Assembly: GCA_947259365.1 (NCBI GenBank)
Contig: CAMYMC010000001.1
Coordinates: 115,755-179,754 of the forward strand
DNA length: 64,000 nt
Reading direction: 5' to 3'
Source of the DNA: an uncultured Acidimicrobiaceae bacterium
GTDB lineage: Bacteria > Actinomycetota > Acidimicrobiia > Spongiisociales > UBA5794
Made by a program: the position numbers and the translations under genes. The first letter of the stretch is position 1; every line of letters starts with the position of its first letter. Positions 61,572-64,000 of this stretch are shown here, in pieces. The notes below the pieces were generated by a model, which was given only the letters and a program-made list of their open reading frames with translations, made no database searches and was not told the origin of the DNA.

Positions 61572-62843
61572 CTAGGGGGCGGGCGGTGAAGTCCGAACGA
61601 GAACGAACGACACGGTCCCGCTCACGTGGAGATTCTCGACGCCACCGCAGCCCTCCAGGGACGCGCTGTTCTCCCAATTGGCTTTGATACCTGACGGTGT
61701 GTAGGTGTCCACGAGGTCCGGTGCTCCCGAGACGTAGACGATCTTGAAGGTGCTGTCGTCGTGTGTTCCGGTGAGTTGCCGGGACTCAACGTCTACCTGG
61801 GTGGTCGATAGGCTTCCCGGGGGCGGCTCCCCCTCCTCACAGTAGACCACGAGGGTGGTGATCGGCCCGCCCGCAAGAGTCCCCTCGGCGGTGCCGTCCG
61901 GGTTCAGGGTGATTGTGACGGGAGTTTCGTTTTGGTACTCGATGGAGCCGCCAACTCCGAAATCCAAACGGGCGGTGGTGTGAGAACTGGCCGTACCCTC
62001 GTAGGTCCACGGCAACGGCTGGTCGGTTTGGACGGGGGCTTCCGAGGTTTCATCGTCCGCTTCGGCCGCCGCGTCGCGCTCGGCCTTCTGCTTGTCGACG
62101 GCGGAGATGATTGTGTCACGACAAGTCGACACAAATCCGTCCCACCGTGTAGAGCGGCGGCTCGGCCCACGCCAGTCAGGTGCGGCGGGTACAACGATTT
62201 GCCCGGCTGAGTCGCGCATAATGTGGCAACTGAACTCGGTAGTACCTGGTGTCCCGAATCTCACCCAGCCGTCATCGATTAGGCCACCCTCGAAGAAGAT
62301 GTTCTCCAAGATTTGCTGGCCCGAGTATCCGCTTAGAACGGCACCAATGATCCGCGCTAGAGCGGCTCCACTAGCCAGGTCCAAACTTCTCAGAATCTCT
62401 TCGAGATCGCGTTCGGTCTGAAACGCAGCCACCACGCCTGAGTCGGTCCGGTACACGGCCGGCACCGCCGCAATGCCCAGGCCCTGGGCTCCCAGGTCGG
62501 GCAACACAATCAAGCCAAGCGGCGACCCGTCAGGAGGTTCCGCGCCTCCAGCCGTATCGGTGATGACCCCGCCTGCCTGGAGCTTCCCGTCAAGTGCGCC
62601 GGCAAACAGCTGGTCACCCGAATAGCCCCGCTCGAACGCCCAGATCACCGCCCTCAACCCGGCGTCCTCACCATGGGCAGCAACAATCGCACCTACCACC
62701 GCCTGCACCTCAGCATCGACCGACACGTCAGTGGCCGCCTCCGCCACCGGAGCAGCCGTTGTCGACGTTGAGCTCGGCACGAAGTCTGTCCCGCCACCAC
62801 ACGCAGACGACACCAACAGCAACGACACCACCAACCGCCTCAT
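61572..62843 (-). CDS. Hypothetical lipoprotein of the island
   Basis: A 423-aa protein. The signal ends at a lipobox (LLVSSAC-G), followed by a Thr/Ser-rich linker. About residues 40-190 hold two similar segments (AFERGYSGDQLFAGALDG and VLSGYSGQQILENIFFEG), suggesting an internal repeat. A Glu/Asp-rich linker leads to a beta-rich C-terminal domain (about 260-420) with a possible lipocalin or beta-barrel-like character. No known family. The ATG at 62843 is the one that gives the signal peptide; the open frame upstream is unsupported. Confidence 0.75.
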   Translation of the reverse strand: MRRLVVSLLLVSSACGGGTDFVPSSTSTTAAPVAEAATDVSVDAEVQAVVGAIVAAHGEDAGLRAVIWAFERGYSGDQLFAGALDGKLQAGGVITDTAGGAEPPDGSPLGLIVLPDLGAQGLGIAAVPAVYRTDSGVVAAFQTERDLEEILRSLDLASGAALARIIGAVLSGYSGQQILENIFFEGGLIDDGWVRFGTPGTTEFSCHIMRDSAGQIVVPAAPDWRGPSRRSTRWDGFVSTCRDTIISAVDKQKAERDAAAEADDETSEAPVQTDQPLPWTYEGTASSHTTARLDFGVGGSIEYQNETPVTITLNPDGTAEGTLAGGPITTLVVYCEEGEPPPGSLSTTQVDVESRQLTGTHDDSTFKIVYVSGAPDLVDTYTPSGIKANWENSASLEGCGGVENLHVSGTVSFVLVRTSPPAP

Positions 62844-62910
62844 GGTGGCAAGGCTACCGATCCGAGCCTGGACGCTGCTGTCGAGACCGGCGGAGCCGGT
62901 CGAGGACGCT

Positions 62911-62955
62911 CTGGGGTGGTGGGCGGGGGCTGTGGGCGGCGGCGAAGCCGACCCT
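62911..62955 (+). repeat. G-rich dispersed repeat, copy 2
   Basis: Nearly identical to 60939-60980: GGTGGTGGGCGGGGGCTGT, then GGGCGGCGGCGAAGCCGACCCT. Same orientation, about 1.97 kb apart. It lies between the minus-strand lipoprotein gene start and the stop of the next minus-strand gene. Confidence 0.85.
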
Positions 62956-63612
62956 CTAGGGGTCAGAGTCATCGGGGTGATCCATGAGGAGATGGCGAAC
63001 GGCCGCTTCAGCGTCCCGTACGACCGTCCGTACCAGATCCACGACCCGGTCTCGACCCTCCGACAGGACCGCTATACCGCTTGGATCGCCAGCCATCGCC
63101 GCAGCCATGTCCCGCTTCCGAGGGTAAGGAAGCGACCGGAACTCGGCGCGGAGACGGTGCCGCCCTTCGACCCATTCAAGGTCGCTCACCAGCGAGCAGA
63201 TCGCCTGTCGACGAGCCGGAGTGAGGTATACGTCGAGATCGACAGAGACCTGTTCGACGTACAGGTCCTCGAGCTGTACCGGTACTGCGGCCAACCCCAC
63301 AGTCTTCGTGCCACCGTCGGCGCACTCCACTTCCGACCGGGCTGCCAGGCGGAACGAAGGCGACGTTCCGATCGCCATGCCGGTTGGGACACCGTCGATC
63401 GGCACAGACGCATACGTGACTTCCTGGCGGTGCTCGCCATCCCCGGTCCAATGCGCCCCAGCCTCAACGTCGAACCCTCGGAAGCGGCCGGAAACCGAAT
63501 CTTCATGGGGAGAGAACCAGCCACCTGTTGACGTGATCGACCCGTCCTGGAGACCGAGACCGACTATCACCTGCTCCCAGAAGAACCGGCGCAATTCCTT
63601 ATGGCGAACCAC
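62956..63612 (-). CDS. Hypothetical protein, no family recognised
   Basis: A 218-aa protein from a GTG at 63612. The composition is balanced, with aromatic and charged residues (ELRRFFWEQVIVGLGLQDG, FRGFDVEAGAHWTGDGEHRQEV), so it is likely a real cytoplasmic protein. There is no signal peptide and no recognised motif. An ATG at 63705 would extend it into a repeat element, so the GTG is preferred. Coding on the minus strand is inferred from composition. Confidence 0.55.
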   Translation of the reverse strand: MVRHKELRRFFWEQVIVGLGLQDGSITSTGGWFSPHEDSVSGRFRGFDVEAGAHWTGDGEHRQEVTYASVPIDGVPTGMAIGTSPSFRLAARSEVECADGGTKTVGLAAVPVQLEDLYVEQVSVDLDVYLTPARRQAICSLVSDLEWVEGRHRLRAEFRSLPYPRKRDMAAAMAGDPSGIAVLSEGRDRVVDLVRTVVRDAEAAVRHLLMDHPDDSDP

Positions 63613-63660
63613 CTGTCCACTGTACGCCCCCAGGTCACCCCCACCAGGTTCCACTGACCC

Positions 63661-63768
63661 GTGAGCTTCGTGAGGGTGGTGAGCCTGTCGCCTACCCCTC
63701 CACACAGCACCAGAGCATCACTCTGCCTGTTGTGGCGTAGGGAGAACCCTCACGACGTTCACCACCCC
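63661..63768. repeat. Imperfect palindromic repeat, copy B
   Basis: About 108 bases in the same orientation as copy A (61308-61427), sharing the 28-base core (63701-63728), the left TGTCGCC and the right ACCCTCACGAC-TTCACCACC. End segments CGTGAGGGTGGTGAG and CCCTCACGACGTTCACCACC are imperfect inverted repeats. Confidence 0.8.
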
Positions 63769-63854
63769 CATCGAGGAGGAAGCTGGAACGTCGTACACCT
63801 GGGGCCGCGTAGAGCAGTGACAGGACGCACCTTTTGCAGCGACTGACGGTTTGG

Positions 63855-64000
63855 CTACCCGAGCGCCCGGTGCAAGAACGCAGCCATCTGCCCCCTGGTC
63901 ACGACATCGCTGGGACAGAACCGGTCGTTGGTCGGAGGGTTGCACCCACGGGTAACACCCGCCGTCCCGAGGCGGTCTATGTCGCCCTCGAAGATGGAGG
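63855..64000 (-). CDS. C-terminal end of an S-layer homology (SLH) domain protein, partial
   Basis: The last 48 codons of a minus-strand gene that continues beyond the window, ending in TAG at 63857-63855. In frame they read FEGDIDRLGTAGVTRGCNPPTNDRFCPSDVVTRGQMAAFLHRALG, split here as FEGDIDRLGTAGVTRGC and VTRGQMAAFLHRAL. The RLGTAGVTRGC and VTRGQMAAFLHRAL patterns are typical of SLH repeats of actinobacterial secreted proteins with a Cys pair between. The parent is probably a cell-surface protein. Confidence 0.85.
   Translation of the reverse strand, partial: SIFEGDIDRLGTAGVTRGCNPPTNDRFCPSDVVTRGQMAAFLHRALG

Overview
High-GC actinobacterial chromosome segment. A WhiB regulator, an F420-dependent dehydrogenase, a TIGR03084/DinB-type protein of the mycothiol-dependent superfamily, a HisI-HisE fusion, a Tad-pilus locus, GTGA/ATGA-coupled operons and a CxxP-rich SLH repeat together suggest Actinomycetota, plausibly an uncultured Acidimicrobiia-like lineage (inference only).

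Layout. (1) 1-4981: histidine operon hisG(partial)-hisD-hisC-hisB-hisH-hisF-hisIE, with no hisA. (2) 5047-6253: thioredoxin-like lipoprotein and a degenerate Lgt-like membrane protein. (3) 18305 down to 6257, minus strand: an eight-gene translationally coupled operon (large membrane protein, ABC ATPase, ABC permease, coiled-coil protein with a Gly-Gln tract, MoxR, DUF58, two VWA membrane proteins). (4) 18423-22600: a thioredoxin-like gene with in-frame UGA, an acyl-CoA ligase, a WhiB and small genes. (5) 22650-22978: RNase P RNA. (6) 23-30 kb: response regulator/PAS, aquaporin, F420 enzyme, a TauE/SafE transporter split in two genes, zinc-ribbon and Nif3 proteins. (7) 29.7-32.8 kb: a divergent Zur-regulated zinc/manganese ABC locus. 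(8) 33-36 kb: a cell-surface protein, MsrA and others. (9) 35974-43276, minus: Tad/Flp pilus operon (cpaB, tadZ, tadA, VWA-TadB fusion, tadC) followed by a DnaB-like ATPase. (10) 43-55 kb: regulators, CDGSH protein, CNNM-like protein, cupin, large LuxR regulator, cytochrome c, an acyl-ligase/acyltransferase pair. (11) 55.3-59.5 kb, minus: sodium-pumping decarboxylase (gamma, biotin carrier, frameshifted carboxyltransferase, beta), then a selenoprotein-B-family gene with in-frame UGA and a monooxygenase-like gene with in-frame UAG. (12) 59.6-64 kb: an HTH/nucleotidyltransferase pair, an orphan tRNA-Val 3' half that looks like an integration scar, then lower-GC island-like sequence with repeats, lipoproteins and an SLH protein running off the window.

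Main discovery. Two separate genes carry a TGA exactly where a redox Cys is expected in a CxxC motif: W-[UGA]-P-T-C in a TlpA-like lipoprotein (18423-18956) and L-[UGA]-P-V-C-H in a GrdB/PrdB-like protein (55285-56178). Reading frame and homology continue through both. Immediately after each TGA is a 7-bp hairpin with a 5-nt apical loop starting 17-18 nt downstream and having G at loop position 2, which fits the bacterial SECIS pattern. I read both as selenoproteins with redox UxxC motifs. The selenocysteine machinery (selA, selB, selC, selD) is not in this window and must be found elsewhere in the genome to confirm.
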